Shown: piece by piece, positions 8,871-19,410 of the stretch | Position numbering within the stretch: position 1 is the stretch's first letter | Layout of the letters: the number at the start of each line of letters is the position of its first letter | Source: Lentzea flava | GTDB lineage: Bacteria > Actinomycetota > Actinomycetes > Mycobacteriales > Pseudonocardiaceae | DNA: 64,000 nt | Assembly: GCF_014648475.1 (NCBI RefSeq) | Contig: NZ_BMRE01000036.1 | Span: 29,715-93,714, forward strand | Direction: 5' to 3' | Made by a program: the position numbers and the translations under genes | The notes under the pieces: model-generated | Database searches by the model: none | Seen by the model: the letters and a program-made list of their open reading frames with translations, nothing else | What the model was told of the DNA's origin: nothing

Positions 8871-9701
8871 CTATGCAACTAGGTCGTGGCGCTCCGCCCA
8901 AGCAGCGATCTCCGCCGCGATCTCCTTCGGCCGGTCCTCCTGTGCGTGATGCCCGGCCTCACCAACGGCAACGACTTCCAGCGCGGCGATGTTCTGCGCG
9001 CACCACGCCTGCAGCTCCTCCCCGATGAGCAACGTCGGGGAGTTCTCGAAGGTCAGCAGCAGCTTCGGCACCTCGGACGCGCCGAGCCACGCGTCGTAGG
9101 CCTCGATGCGCGGAATCAGCTCGGCAGGCTCGCCGTCGAACGGCATCTGCTTGGCCCACGCGAGCACCGGCCGCCTGCTCTCGGCGTCCGGGAACGGCGC
9201 CAGGTGGACCGCCATGTCCGACTCCGACACCGGCGTGAGCACGCCGCCCGTGTACGCCTGCCGCACGAACCGGTTGTCCTCCAGCGTTTCGGTGGTGCGG
9301 AACCTGCGGACCCGTTCCTGGGCGGGCAACGGCAGTTCGGAACCGTTCATCGGCTTCACGATCGTCTCGAAGAACGCGATGCCCGCGACGCGCGAGGGAT
9401 GACGGGCCGCCCAGTCGAACGCCAGCGCGCCGCCCCAGTCGTGGCCCACCAGCACCACGCGGTCCAGGCCGAGGGCGTCGAACCAGGCGTCGAGGTAGCG
9501 GGCGTGGTCGGCGAACGAGTAGGAGATGTCCGGCTTGCCCGAGCGGCCCATGCCGATCAGGTCCGGCGCCAGGCCACCCAACTCCGGCAGCACGTGGCGC
9601 CACGCGAAAGAAGAGCCGGGATTGCCGTGCAAAAACACGAACGGCGCGGAACCGGATTCCAGGTGGTGCATGGTCGAGTCGAGGACGGGAACAACGGGCA
9701 T
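8871..9701 (-). CDS. Haloalkane dehalogenase-like alpha/beta hydrolase
   Basis: A 276-residue cytosolic alpha/beta hydrolase. The nucleophile elbow is VGHDWGG (Asp), the oxyanion/halide loop is HGNPGSS, an acidic residue sits in GIAFFE and the base is in GEAGHHAQED. This set (Asp nucleophile, HGNP Asn, Trp after the nucleophile, Glu in AFFE) is that of subfamily II haloalkane dehalogenases, which cleave carbon-halogen bonds to alcohols. The natural substrate is unknown. The gene follows the MarR gene by 12 bases with AAGGACT as ribosome site, so the two form an operon. Confidence 0.82.
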   Translation of the reverse strand: MPVVPVLDSTMHHLESGSAPFVFLHGNPGSSFAWRHVLPELGGLAPDLIGMGRSGKPDISYSFADHARYLDAWFDALGLDRVVLVGHDWGGALAFDWAARHPSRVAGIAFFETIVKPMNGSELPLPAQERVRRFRTTETLEDNRFVRQAYTGGVLTPVSESDMAVHLAPFPDAESRRPVLAWAKQMPFDGEPAELIPRIEAYDAWLGASEVPKLLLTFENSPTLLIGEELQAWCAQNIAALEVVAVGEAGHHAQEDRPKEIAAEIAAWAERHDLVA

Positions 9702-9713
9702 GACGGGAAGTCC

Positions 9714-10136
9714 TTAGCCGAGGGGGACGGCGAGCAGTGCGGTCAGCTCGCGGGAGAAGGCGTCGGTGCGCTCGCCGAGGGGCTCCAGCAGGCGGTCCAG
9801 CAACGAGCTGACGAGGGCTACCGCGGGCTCGACCGTCGAGCGTCCGCGCGCGGTCAGCTCCAGCCGGACGGTCCGGGTGTCGACGACGTCCCGCGTGCGC
9901 GAGATCAGCCCCGAAGCTTCGAGCGCGCGCGCCAGCTTGGAGACGTACAGCGCTTCGAGGCCGGTGTGATCGGCCAGTTCGCGTTGCGACGGACGGTCCA
10001 AGGCGAGCAACGACGCCAGCACGACGTACTGCGCGTGCGTCAGCCCGAGGGGATCCAACGCGCGGTCAACGGCTGTCCGCCACTTCATCGCCAGACGCCA
10101 CACGAGGTGGCCGACCGAAAACTCCGCACTGCTCAT
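9714..10136 (-). CDS. MarR-family transcriptional regulator
   Basis: A 140-residue winged-helix repressor. The recognition helix region is PSQRELADHTGLEALYVSKL (about 50-69), followed by the wing VDTRTVRLELTARGR. Dimerisation helices lie at both ends. It is first in an operon with the dehalogenase-like hydrolase and probably the GNAT gene, and its own promoter region carries a repeated, partly palindromic site, so autoregulation and response to a hydrolase substrate are likely inferences. Confidence 0.88.
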   Translation of the reverse strand: MSSAEFSVGHLVWRLAMKWRTAVDRALDPLGLTHAQYVVLASLLALDRPSQRELADHTGLEALYVSKLARALEASGLISRTRDVVDTRTVRLELTARGRSTVEPAVALVSSLLDRLLEPLGERTDAFSRELTALLAVPLG

Positions 10137-10146
10137 GGCGGATACA

Positions 10147-10175
10147 GTACATGGCTACTATGTACATGGCTACTA
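10147..10175. promoter_or_regulatory. Candidate MarR operator: tandem and inverted repeats
   Basis: Two direct copies of GTACATGGCTACTA (10147-10160 and 10162-10175), 15 bases apart. The first copy and the start of the second also form an inverted repeat GTACAT-7-ATGTAC. The site lies 11 bases upstream of the marR ATG and runs into the stop codon of the IclR gene. Its position fits autorepression by the MarR protein. Confidence 0.6.
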
Positions 10176-10955
10176 AGTGACGACGTGACCGCCGATGCGG
10201 GTGGTCAGCTCCTCGGCGGCTTTGCGGACCTCCTTGGCCAGCTCCGGCCACGTCTGGCCGCACGGTGTGTCGCACACGTGCCGGAACGTCAGCGTGATGG
10301 CCGCGATCGGCCGCTCGCCGTGGTCGAACACCGGCGCCGCCACGGAGGCGAAGCCCACCGTCACGAACCCGTCCTCGACCGCCCAGCCCTGGCGGCGTTC
10401 CGCGGTCAGCATCCTGCGCAGCGCCGGCAGGTTGTGCGGACCCCGCCCGGTGCGGTCGACGAACGACGCGACGGACGGGAACAGCGCCCTGACCTGGGCC
10501 GGAGGCAGGTGCGCCAGCATCGCGCGGCCGGAGGCGGTCAGGTGTGCGGGAAGACGCACGCCGACGTCGGACACGATCGTCTGCGGCTGCCGCGGCTGTT
10601 CGCGCACCAGGTACAACGCCTCGGCACCGTGCAGGACACCCAGATGGGCGACCTTCTCCATCCGGTCGGCGAGCTTGCGCAGCAGCGGGCGGGCCAGCCG
10701 TTCCAGCGGGTCGTGCCGCAGATACGCCGACCCGAGTTCGAACGACGCGACGCCCAGGCCGTACCGCTTCTCCTCGGGGAAGTGCGTCGCGAAACCGGCC
10801 TCGGTCAGCTCCGACAGCAGGTGATAGGTCGTTGACCTGGGCAGATTCAGCTCGCGCGCCACCGACGCCGCGGAGACCGGACCGGGTCTGCCTGCCAGCA
10901 GCCGTAGGACCGCGAGCCCTCGCCGCAGCGCGGGTACGTCACTGCTGCTGCCCAC
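10173..10955 (-). CDS. IclR-family transcriptional regulator
   Basis: About 260 residues. N-terminal helix-turn-helix (VSAASVARELNLPRSTTYHL at about 27-46) followed by the IclR effector domain with LTASGRAMLAHLP and a C-terminal GFASVAAPVFDHGERPIAAI. The GTG at 10955 gives the usual family N terminus; an upstream GTG at 11009 would add 18 unconserved residues. The effector is not evident. A regulator of this family near a hut cluster could control it, but a sigma-factor operon lies between, so the link is weak. Confidence 0.82.
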   Translation of the reverse strand: MGSSSDVPALRRGLAVLRLLAGRPGPVSAASVARELNLPRSTTYHLLSELTEAGFATHFPEEKRYGLGVASFELGSAYLRHDPLERLARPLLRKLADRMEKVAHLGVLHGAEALYLVREQPRQPQTIVSDVGVRLPAHLTASGRAMLAHLPPAQVRALFPSVASFVDRTGRGPHNLPALRRMLTAERRQGWAVEDGFVTVGFASVAAPVFDHGERPIAAITLTFRHVCDTPCGQTWPELAKEVRKAAEELTTRIGGHVVT

Positions 10956-11068
10956 AACACTGATTTTCCCATGTGATGCAGCCCACGCCGTTCCTCCATC
11001 AGTGCACACTCAACAGAACAGGCCGCAGGCGCGTTGGAATGGCGTGACGGTTTTGAAGGGGGTCGGGA

Positions 11069-11596
11069 TTGACACCGAGTTTCGATGACTTCGTGGCAGA
11101 ACAGGTGACCCCGTTGCTGCGTTACGCCACCGTGCTCACGTGTGACCCGCACCTGGCCCAGGACGTGGTCCAGGAAGTGCTGCTGCGCGCGCAGCAGAAA
11201 TGGGATCGCATCGGTGCAGTCGACCTCCCCCACGCCTACGTCAAGCGCATGGTGACCAACGAGTACCTCTCGTGGCGCCGGCGCAGGGCCGCCAAGGACG
11301 TCGCCCTCTGCATGACGACGCTGGAGTCCGTCACCCCGCCCGTCGGAGACACGACACACCACTACGACGAGCGGGAAGCCATGTTGCAGCGGATCGCCAA
11401 GCTGCCCCGCAAACAGCGGGCGGCGATCGTGCTCCGCTACTACGAGAACTACGAGGACTCGGAGATCGCACAGATGCTCGGTTGTGCCGAGGGAACCGTG
11501 CGCAGCCACATCTCACGTGCGCTGGCCACACTCCGGATGGACCACACGCCGGAGCCCGCTGGTGTCGGGTTGCGGCTCGGGGAGGGCCTGTCGTGA
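11069..11596 (+). CDS. SigE-family RNA polymerase sigma factor
   Basis: A 175-residue group 4 (ECF) sigma factor. Region 2 is at about 5-70 (LRYATVLTCDPHLAQDVVQEVLLRA) and region 4 at about 105-160 (LPRKQRAAIVLRYYENYEDSEIA, then GTVRSHISRAL), the signature of the actinobacterial SigE family. It starts with TTG at 11069, preceded by GAAGGGGG about seven bases upstream. The next gene overlaps it by four bases and encodes a one-span membrane protein, the common arrangement of a sigma factor with a membrane partner. Confidence 0.9.
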   Translation: MTPSFDDFVAEQVTPLLRYATVLTCDPHLAQDVVQEVLLRAQQKWDRIGAVDLPHAYVKRMVTNEYLSWRRRRAAKDVALCMTTLESVTPPVGDTTHHYDEREAMLQRIAKLPRKQRAAIVLRYYENYEDSEIAQMLGCAEGTVRSHISRALATLRMDHTPEPAGVGLRLGEGLS

Positions 11597-12516
11597 ACGA
11601 CACCGAACAGCTCGTCAAGGACGCGCTCGGAAAGCTGGCCGAGCGGACGCCGCATCCGGGGCCGACGCTGAACGCCCTGCGGCGCAAGCGCAAGAGGCCC
11701 CGCAACGTCTTCCTCATCTCCGTCGCCGGGATGGCCGCCGTCGCCGTCCTGATCTTCGCGGGCGTCATCGCGAGCGACAGGTACACGCCGCCGAGCGGCA
11801 ACGACGCGGCGGCGGCGCTCATCCCCGGCAACGGCCAGAGCGTCGCGCTGAAGTACGCGCCGCACTGGCTGCCGACCGGCTACGTCGAGAACTTCCGCCT
11901 GGTGGATCGGGAGGTCCACCGCGTCTGGGTGCCCGAGGGCGCCAAGGGGTTCCCGTTCACCGACGGCGGGCCGCAGATCGCGCTGATTGCGGGCGGCGAC
12001 CAGCCGGAGGGCGTGGACTGGCAGGACACGACGGTCCGCGGGCTGAAGGCGAAGATCGCGCTGCGGGATCAGACCGCCGAGCTCGTGTGGCACGCCCAGG
12101 ACCTGCTGAAGGTCAGCGTGCGCGGCTTCCCCGACGCGCGGCAGGTCGCGCTGCAGGTCGCCGAGTCGGTGCGGGCCGACTCGAAGGTCGTGCACCGGGC
12201 GGCGTTCAAGCTCGACGGCAGGTACGCCGACCACACGTGGGGCTCCAAGCCCGCCGACTGGGAGGCGATGTCGATCTGGAAGAACCAGGTCAGCGTGCAC
12301 GTGGGGACGTTGCCGCCACAGCTCGTCGGCGACACGAAGCCGGTCGTGGTGCGCGGCAGGGAAGGCCTCCGCACCGAGAAGGGCGTGGCGGTGTTCGACG
12401 GCTCGGTGTGGATCTGGGCGACCGCGGAGTCCAACACCGACCTGGTGGTCGAGGCGGTGAACAAGGTCGAGCTCGTGCCCTCTCCTGACACGAGCTGGAT
12501 CGGCAAGGGGCTGTAG
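11593..12516 (+). CDS. Single-span membrane protein paired with the sigma factor
   Basis: A 307-residue protein: a cytosolic N-terminal ~38 residues rich in Arg/Lys at the membrane edge (LRRKRKRPR), one transmembrane helix at about 39-60, and a ~240-residue extracytoplasmic part without Cys pairs. It has no zinc-binding HxxxCxxC anti-sigma motif. Its coupling to the sigma gene (GTGA overlap) suggests an anti-sigma or sensory role; this is inference from position. No enzymatic motif is visible. Confidence 0.75.
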   Translation: MNDTEQLVKDALGKLAERTPHPGPTLNALRRKRKRPRNVFLISVAGMAAVAVLIFAGVIASDRYTPPSGNDAAAALIPGNGQSVALKYAPHWLPTGYVENFRLVDREVHRVWVPEGAKGFPFTDGGPQIALIAGGDQPEGVDWQDTTVRGLKAKIALRDQTAELVWHAQDLLKVSVRGFPDARQVALQVAESVRADSKVVHRAAFKLDGRYADHTWGSKPADWEAMSIWKNQVSVHVGTLPPQLVGDTKPVVVRGREGLRTEKGVAVFDGSVWIWATAESNTDLVVEAVNKVELVPSPDTSWIGKGL

Positions 12517-12521
12517 CCCTC

Positions 12522-12537
12522 GTCTGGCATCCCAGAC
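12522..12537. promoter_or_regulatory. Short inverted repeat upstream of hutH
   Basis: GTCTGG-CATC-CCAGAC, a perfect six-base inverted repeat 54 bases before the hutH start. It could be an operator for the hut genes or a small terminator for the sigma-factor operon; it has no T-tract. Confidence 0.35.
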
Positions 12538-12547
12538 ACGCATCCGT

Positions 12548-12577
12548 GCTCCGGGGTCGCTGAGTCGGCCCCGGAGC
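12548..12577. terminator. GC-rich hairpin between sigma operon and hutH
   Basis: GCTCCGGGG (12548-12556) pairs perfectly with CCCCGGAGC (12569-12577) around 12 bases. There is no T-tract, so it may be an L-shaped actinobacterial terminator or a leader hairpin of hutH, 14 bases upstream of its ATG. Confidence 0.5.
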
Positions 12578-12591
12578 GCTGTGATGTCTGC

Positions 12592-14093
12592 ATGAGACAA
12601 CCGGTGGAGCTGGGTCCGAAGCCTCTGACCCTCGAGGACGTGCACGCCGTCGCTCGCGACGGTGCCCCGGTGGAGATCACCGCGGCTGCCCGTGAGGCGG
12701 TCACCACCGCCCGCGGCCACATCGAACAGCTCGCCACGGCCGAACGCCCCACCTACGGCGTCTCGACCGGCTTCGGCGCGCTCGCCGTCCGGCACATCCC
12801 GCCGGACCGCCGTGCCCAGCTGCAGCGGTCGCTGATCCGCTCGCACGCCGCCGGTTCCGGTCCCGAGGTCGAGCGCGAGGTCGTGCGCGCGCTCATGCTG
12901 CTGCGGCTGCGCACCCTCTCGACCGGCCACACCGGCGTCCGCTTGTCCACTGTGGACGCGATGGCGGGCGTGCTGAACGCCGGCATCACCCCGGTGGTGC
13001 ACGAGTTCGGCTCCCTGGGCTGCTCCGGCGACCTGGCGCCGCTGTCGGCGTGCGCGCTGGCGCTGATGGGCGAGGGCATGGTCCGCAACGCCCGCAACGA
13101 GCTCGTCCCCGCCGCGGAGGCGCTGGAGGAAGCCGGCATCGAACCGGTGCAGCTGGCCGAGAAGGAAGGCCTCGCGCTGATCAACGGCACCGACGGCATG
13201 CTCGGCATGCTGTCGCTCGCGATCGCCGACCTCACCAGACTGCTCGACATCGCCGACCTCACCGCCGCCATGAGCGTCGAGGCGCTGCTCGGCACCGACC
13301 GCGTCTTCTCCCCCGAACTGCACGCACTGCGCCCGCATCCCGGCCAGGGTGTGTCGGCCGCGCGGATGCTCGCGTTCCTCAAGGACTCCGAGATCGTCGC
13401 CTCGCACCGCGGCCCCGACTGCACCCGCGTGCAGGACGCGTACTCGCTGCGCTGCTCCCCGCAGGTGCACGGCGCGGCCCGCGACACGGTGGCGTACGCG
13501 GCGACGGTGGCCGAGCGCGAGCTGTCGTCCGTGATCGACAACCCGGTGGTGCTTGCGGACGGCAGGGTCGAGTCGAACGGCAACTTCCACGGCGCTCCCG
13601 TCGCCTACGCGTTGGACTTCCTCGCGATCCCGCTCGCGGACGTGGCCTCGATCGCCGAACGCCGCACCGACCGCATGCTCGACGTCTCGCGCTCGCACGG
13701 CCTGCCGCCGTTCCTCGCCGACGACCCCGGCGTCGACTCCGGCCACATGATCGCCCAGTACACCCAGGCGGCGATCGTGTCCGAACTCAAGCGCCTGGCC
13801 GTGCCGGCGTCCGTCGACTCGATCCCGTCCTCCGCGATGCAGGAGGACCACGTGTCGATGGGCTGGTCCGCCGCCCGCAAGCTGCGCAAGGCCGTGGACG
13901 GGCTCACCACTGTTCTGGCGATTGAGCTTTTGACCGCAGCGCGCGCTTTGGATCTGCGCGCGCCCCTCAAGCCCGCCCCCGCGACGGCCGCCGCCGTGGC
14001 GAAGTTGCGCGAGACGGTCGCCGGCCCCGGTCCCGACCGCCACCTCGCACCCGAGATCGCTGCCGCCGAGGCCCTGATTCGAAGTGGAGCTCT

Positions 14094-14097
<4 letters not shown>
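12592..14097 (+). CDS. hutH: Histidine ammonia-lyase
   Basis: A 501-residue enzyme that removes ammonia from L-histidine to give trans-urocanate, the first step of histidine breakdown. The MIO prosthetic group would form from Cys144-Ser145-Gly146 in GSLGCSGDLAPLS; Ala-Ser-Gly is more usual but Cys-Ser-Gly is known among actinobacterial enzymes. The catalytic Tyr55 is in TYGVSTGFG. Full family length. The ATG at 12592 has only a weak ribosome site; GTG at 12604 is an alternative. It overlaps hutU by four bases, starting a coupled hut operon. Confidence 0.95.
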
Positions 14098-15740
<1,643 letters not shown>

Positions 15741-15773
15741 AAATTGTCAGACCTCGCTGGGAGAATTGAAATT

Positions 15774-15797
15774 GGGGGACCCCCTGGAGGGGACCCC
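15774..15797 (+). repeat. G/C-block hairpin in the hutU to amidohydrolase gap
   Basis: The pattern GGGGG-A-CCCCC-TGGA-GGGG-A-CCCC gives two direct copies of GGGGACCCC and can fold as a C-block/G-block hairpin. It lies 27 bases before the amidohydrolase start. It could stall ribosomes or polymerase and lower downstream hut expression. Confidence 0.4.
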
Positions 15798-15823
15798 TGC
15801 GTGAGCCTGCCGGTGGTGGCGTG

Positions 15824-16993
15824 ATGCTCGACCAGATCGCGGACGTCGGCAGGGACCTCAAGCGTGGTGGCTACTCCCGCCACGGCTACGCCAAGCCGGA
15901 GCTCGAGCTCCGGCACTGGTTCGTCGAGCAGGCCGTCAAACGCGGCCTGAACGTCGAGACCGACCAGAACGGCAACCTCTGGGCCTGGTGGGGCGAGCGC
16001 GGCGACAACGCGCTCGTCACCGGCAGCCACCTGGATTCCGTTCCCGGCGGCGGTGCCTTCGACGGCCCGCTCGGCGTCACGAGCGCCCTGGAGGCCGTCG
16101 ACCTGCTGCAGGCCAAGGGGTTCACGCCCCGCAGGCCGTTCGCCATCGCGGTCTTCGCCGAGGAGGAGGGCGGCCGGTTCGGCGTCGCGTGCCTGGGCAG
16201 CCGGCTTCTCACGGGTGCGATCGACGCCGGCAAGGCGCTCGCGCTCAAGGACCCGGACGGCGTCACGCTGGCCGAGGCGATGAAGGCAGCGGGCTACAAC
16301 CCGGACCTGGTCGGCAAGGACGACCGCACCCTGGGCCGCATCGGCCAGTTCGTCGAGCTCCACGTCGAACAGGGCCGCGGCCTGACGGTCCCGGTCGGTG
16401 TCGCGTCCAGCATCCTCGCGCACGGCCGGTGGCGCTTCACGTTCAGCGGCGAGGGCAACCACGCCGGTGCCACCCTCATCTCCGACCGCAGGGACCCGAT
16501 GCTCCCGGCGTCACAACTCGTACTGGCAGCGCGAAAGGCGGCCAGGGACGGCGGGCGTGCCACCGTGGGGAGGCTCGTCCCCAACCCCGGCGGCACCAAC
16601 GTCATAGCGTCCACTGTGGACGTGTGGCTCGATGCGCGCGACACCGACGACGCGCGCACCCGTGCCATGGTCGCGGAGATCTCCGAGGCGGCGCACCGGG
16701 CCGCGGAGGAGGAGGGGTGTGGAGTGGTCATCACCGAGGAGTCGTACGGCGACACGGTGTACTTCGACGCCGCACTGCGCGACGACATCGCGGCGGCCCT
16801 CGGCGGCGTTCCGGCGTTGCCGACCGGTGCTGGCCACGACGCGGGCATCCTCGCCGCGCACGTGCCGACCGCGATGCTGTTCGTGCGCAACCCCACCGGC
16901 GTGAGCCACGCGCCGGAGGAGTTCGCCGAGCAGTCCGACGTCGACGCGGGTGTCCGGGCGCTGGCCGCGACGCTCGAACACCTCGGCTCATGA
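15824..16993 (+). CDS. M20-family amidohydrolase (allantoate amidohydrolase-like) in hut operon
   Basis: A 389-residue metal-dependent peptidase-fold enzyme of the AllC/hydantoinase-carbamoylase family. Metal ligands are in GSHLDSVPGGGAFDG, FAEEEGGRFG and ELHVEQG; a late GHDAG supplies another conserved His-Asp. The family hydrolyses N-carbamoyl or related amides. In this cluster no HutG is present, so the enzyme may take the product of HutF, N-formyl-L-glutamate, to glutamate and formate; that role is inference from context. The ATG at 15824 follows a GTG at 15821. Its stop overlaps hutF by four bases. Confidence 0.85.
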   Translation: MLDQIADVGRDLKRGGYSRHGYAKPELELRHWFVEQAVKRGLNVETDQNGNLWAWWGERGDNALVTGSHLDSVPGGGAFDGPLGVTSALEAVDLLQAKGFTPRRPFAIAVFAEEEGGRFGVACLGSRLLTGAIDAGKALALKDPDGVTLAEAMKAAGYNPDLVGKDDRTLGRIGQFVELHVEQGRGLTVPVGVASSILAHGRWRFTFSGEGNHAGATLISDRRDPMLPASQLVLAARKAARDGGRATVGRLVPNPGGTNVIASTVDVWLDARDTDDARTRAMVAEISEAAHRAAEEEGCGVVITEESYGDTVYFDAALRDDIAAALGGVPALPTGAGHDAGILAAHVPTAMLFVRNPTGVSHAPEEFAEQSDVDAGVRALAATLEHLGS

Positions 16994-18264
16994 ACTTCTG
17001 GTGCGAGCGGGCCTGGTTGCCCGGCGGGCTCGCCGAGCGCGTGCTGGTCAGGGTCGAGGACGGGGTCGTCGCGAGCGTGTCTACAGTGGACACGATTCCG
17101 CTGGGTGTGCGGCGGCTCTACGGCGTCGTCGTGCCGGGGTTCGCCAACGCGCACTCGCACGCGTTCCACCGTGCGCTCAGAGGCCGTACGCACGACGGAG
17201 GCGGCACGTTCTGGACGTGGCGCGAAGGCATGTACGCGCTCGCGTCGAAGCTGACCCCGCAGTCGTACTACCGCCTGGCCCGCGCGGTGTACGGGGAGAT
17301 GGCGCTCGCCGGTGTGTCGACCGTCGGCGAGTTCCACTACGTGCACGACAGGTCGAACGAGTTCGGCCACGCGCTGCGCGAGGCGGCGAAGGACGCGGGC
17401 ATCCGCCTGACCCTGCTCGACACCTGCTACCTCGCTGGCGGCATCGACCAGCCGCTGAACGTGGTGCAGCAGCGCTTCTCCGACGGCACCGCCGAGGCGT
17501 GGGCGAGCCGGGTCGCCGACCTCAAGTCCGACGACGTGATGCGGGTCGGTGCCGCGATCCACTCCGTCCGTGCTGTCCCGCGCGACGAACTTCCCGTTGT
17601 CGCGCAGGCCTTCCCGGACGCGCCTCTGCACGTCCACCTCTCCGAGCAGCCCGCCGAGAACGAGGCGTGCCTCGCCGCTTACGGCCTCACCCCGACCGGG
17701 TTGCTGAACGAAGCGGGCGCGTTGTCACCGCGCACCACGGCGGTGCACGCGACTCACCTGACGCCGGAGGACATCGCGCTGCTGGGCGAGTCCGGCACGG
17801 GTGCTTGCTTCTGCCCGACGACCGAGGCGGACCTGGCTGACGGCATCGGCCCGGCCCGCGAGCTCGCCGACGCGGGAAGCCCCATCTCGCTGGGCAGCGA
17901 CCAGCACGCGGTGATCGACCCGCTGCTGGAAACCCGCGCGCTGGAGCACAACGAACGCCTCCGCACGGGTCAGCGCGGCCGTTTCGCGCCGGCCGAACTG
18001 CTCGCCGCCGCCACCCGGCACTCCGCTCTCGGCTGGGACGCGGGACGCATCGAACCCGGTGCTCCCTGCGACCTCGTGGCGATCAGCTGCACGACGCCGC
18101 GGACCGCGGGTTCGCTGCCGCAGCAGGTGCTCCTGTCGGCGACGGCGTCCGATGTGGACACCGTGGTGGTCGGCGGCCGGGTGGTCGCCTCCGGCGGCGT
18201 GCACGAGACCCTGGGAGACGTCGGCAGGCTGCTGGCGGACGCGATCGAGGAGCTGTGGGCATGA
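16990..18264 (+). CDS. hutF: Formimidoylglutamate deiminase
   Basis: A 424-residue amidohydrolase-superfamily enzyme that deaminates N-formimino-L-glutamate to N-formyl-L-glutamate and ammonia. Metal-binding HSHAFHRAL (about 56-64), a substrate-side HVHLSEQP near 216, HATHLT near 253 and the Asp in SLGSDQHAVIDPL near 300 match the HutF family. Start ATG 16990 overlaps the preceding TGA (ATGA). HutF marks the five-step pathway that goes through formylglutamate rather than direct formamide release. Confidence 0.94.
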   Translation: MNFWCERAWLPGGLAERVLVRVEDGVVASVSTVDTIPLGVRRLYGVVVPGFANAHSHAFHRALRGRTHDGGGTFWTWREGMYALASKLTPQSYYRLARAVYGEMALAGVSTVGEFHYVHDRSNEFGHALREAAKDAGIRLTLLDTCYLAGGIDQPLNVVQQRFSDGTAEAWASRVADLKSDDVMRVGAAIHSVRAVPRDELPVVAQAFPDAPLHVHLSEQPAENEACLAAYGLTPTGLLNEAGALSPRTTAVHATHLTPEDIALLGESGTGACFCPTTEADLADGIGPARELADAGSPISLGSDQHAVIDPLLETRALEHNERLRTGQRGRFAPAELLAAATRHSALGWDAGRIEPGAPCDLVAISCTTPRTAGSLPQQVLLSATASDVDTVVVGGRVVASGGVHETLGDVGRLLADAIEELWA

Positions 18265-19394
18265 GCGTGCTGATCACCGGCATCGGTGAGCTGACCACGA
18301 ACAGCGAGGCCACCGGTGACGCGCTGATCGTCGACGGCGAGCGGATCGCCTGGGTGGGGTCGTCCGCGAGCGCCCCGGCCGCCGATGAGCGCGTCGACGT
18401 CGAAGGCCGCGCGGTGCTGCCCGGCTGGGTCGACAGCCACACGCACCTGGTCTTCGCGGGCGACCGGACCGCCGAGTTCGGTGCGCGCATGGCCGGAAAG
18501 CCTTACACCGCAGGCGGTATCGCCGTCACCGTCAACGCGACCCGGCAGGCCACCGACGCCGAACTGGCGGAGGTCGTCCGCAAGCACGTCGCCGAGGCGT
18601 TGAGGCAGGGCACGACGTTCGTCGAGACCAAGACCGGCTACGGCCTGAACGTCCCGGACGAGGTGCGCTCGGCCCGCATCGCCGCCGAGCACGTCGAGGA
18701 GGTCACGTTCCTCGGCGCCCACCTCGTTCCGCCCGGCGAGGACGCCGACACGTACGTCGACCTGGTCCGCGGCGAGATGCTCGACGCCGTCGCACCGCTC
18801 GTGCGCTGGGCGGACGTCTTCTGCGAGAAGGGCGCCTTCGACTACGACCAGTCGAAGGCGGTGCTCGTGGCGGCCAAGGACAAGGGCCTCGGCCTGCGGG
18901 TGCACGGCAACCAGCTCGGCGAGGGCCCCGGCGTGCGGCTGGCCGTGGAGCTCGGCGCCGCGTCCGTCGACCACTGCACGTACCTGTCGCAGCAGGACGT
19001 CGACGCGCTGGCGTCGTCGGACACGGTCGCCACGCTGCTCCCGGCGTGCGACCTCTCGACCCGCCAGTCGCTGCCGCCGGCGCGTGCTCTCCTCGACGCG
19101 GGAGCCACCGTCGCGCTGGCCAGCAACTGCAATCCCGGCTCCTCCTACACGTCGTCGATGGCGTTCTGCGTGACGACAGCGGTCCTGCAGATGCGGATGA
19201 GCGTCGAGGAGGCCGTGTGGGCGGCAACGGCCGGCGGTGCGCGGGCGTTGCGGAGGGACGACGTCGGAGTCATCAGGCCTGGTGCGCGCGCTGATCTCCA
19301 TGTTCTGGACGCGCCTTCGATCACGCATCTGGCGTACCGGCCGGGAGTCCCGCTGACGCACTCGGTGTGGCGAAAGGGCGTACGAGCCATCTGA
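18261..19394 (+). CDS. hutI: Imidazolonepropionase
   Basis: A 377-residue zinc amidohydrolase that opens imidazolone-5-propionate to N-formimino-L-glutamate. Motifs: VDSHTHLVFAGDR (about 58-70), TKTGYGL near 133, HGNQLGE near 220, DHCTYL, and SNCNPGSSYTSSM near 290. Start ATG 18261 overlaps the hutF stop (ATGA). It is the last gene of the hut operon, though it acts third in the pathway. Confidence 0.95.
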   Translation: MSVLITGIGELTTNSEATGDALIVDGERIAWVGSSASAPAADERVDVEGRAVLPGWVDSHTHLVFAGDRTAEFGARMAGKPYTAGGIAVTVNATRQATDAELAEVVRKHVAEALRQGTTFVETKTGYGLNVPDEVRSARIAAEHVEEVTFLGAHLVPPGEDADTYVDLVRGEMLDAVAPLVRWADVFCEKGAFDYDQSKAVLVAAKDKGLGLRVHGNQLGEGPGVRLAVELGAASVDHCTYLSQQDVDALASSDTVATLLPACDLSTRQSLPPARALLDAGATVALASNCNPGSSYTSSMAFCVTTAVLQMRMSVEEAVWAATAGGARALRRDDVGVIRPGARADLHVLDAPSITHLAYRPGVPLTHSVWRKGVRAI

Positions 19395-19410
19395 GACCGG
19401 TGTCTCATAA

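Noticed and set aside
11449..14043. 864-codon frame opposite the sigma factor and hutH
   Set aside because: It runs antisense across three well-supported genes and shows no domain.
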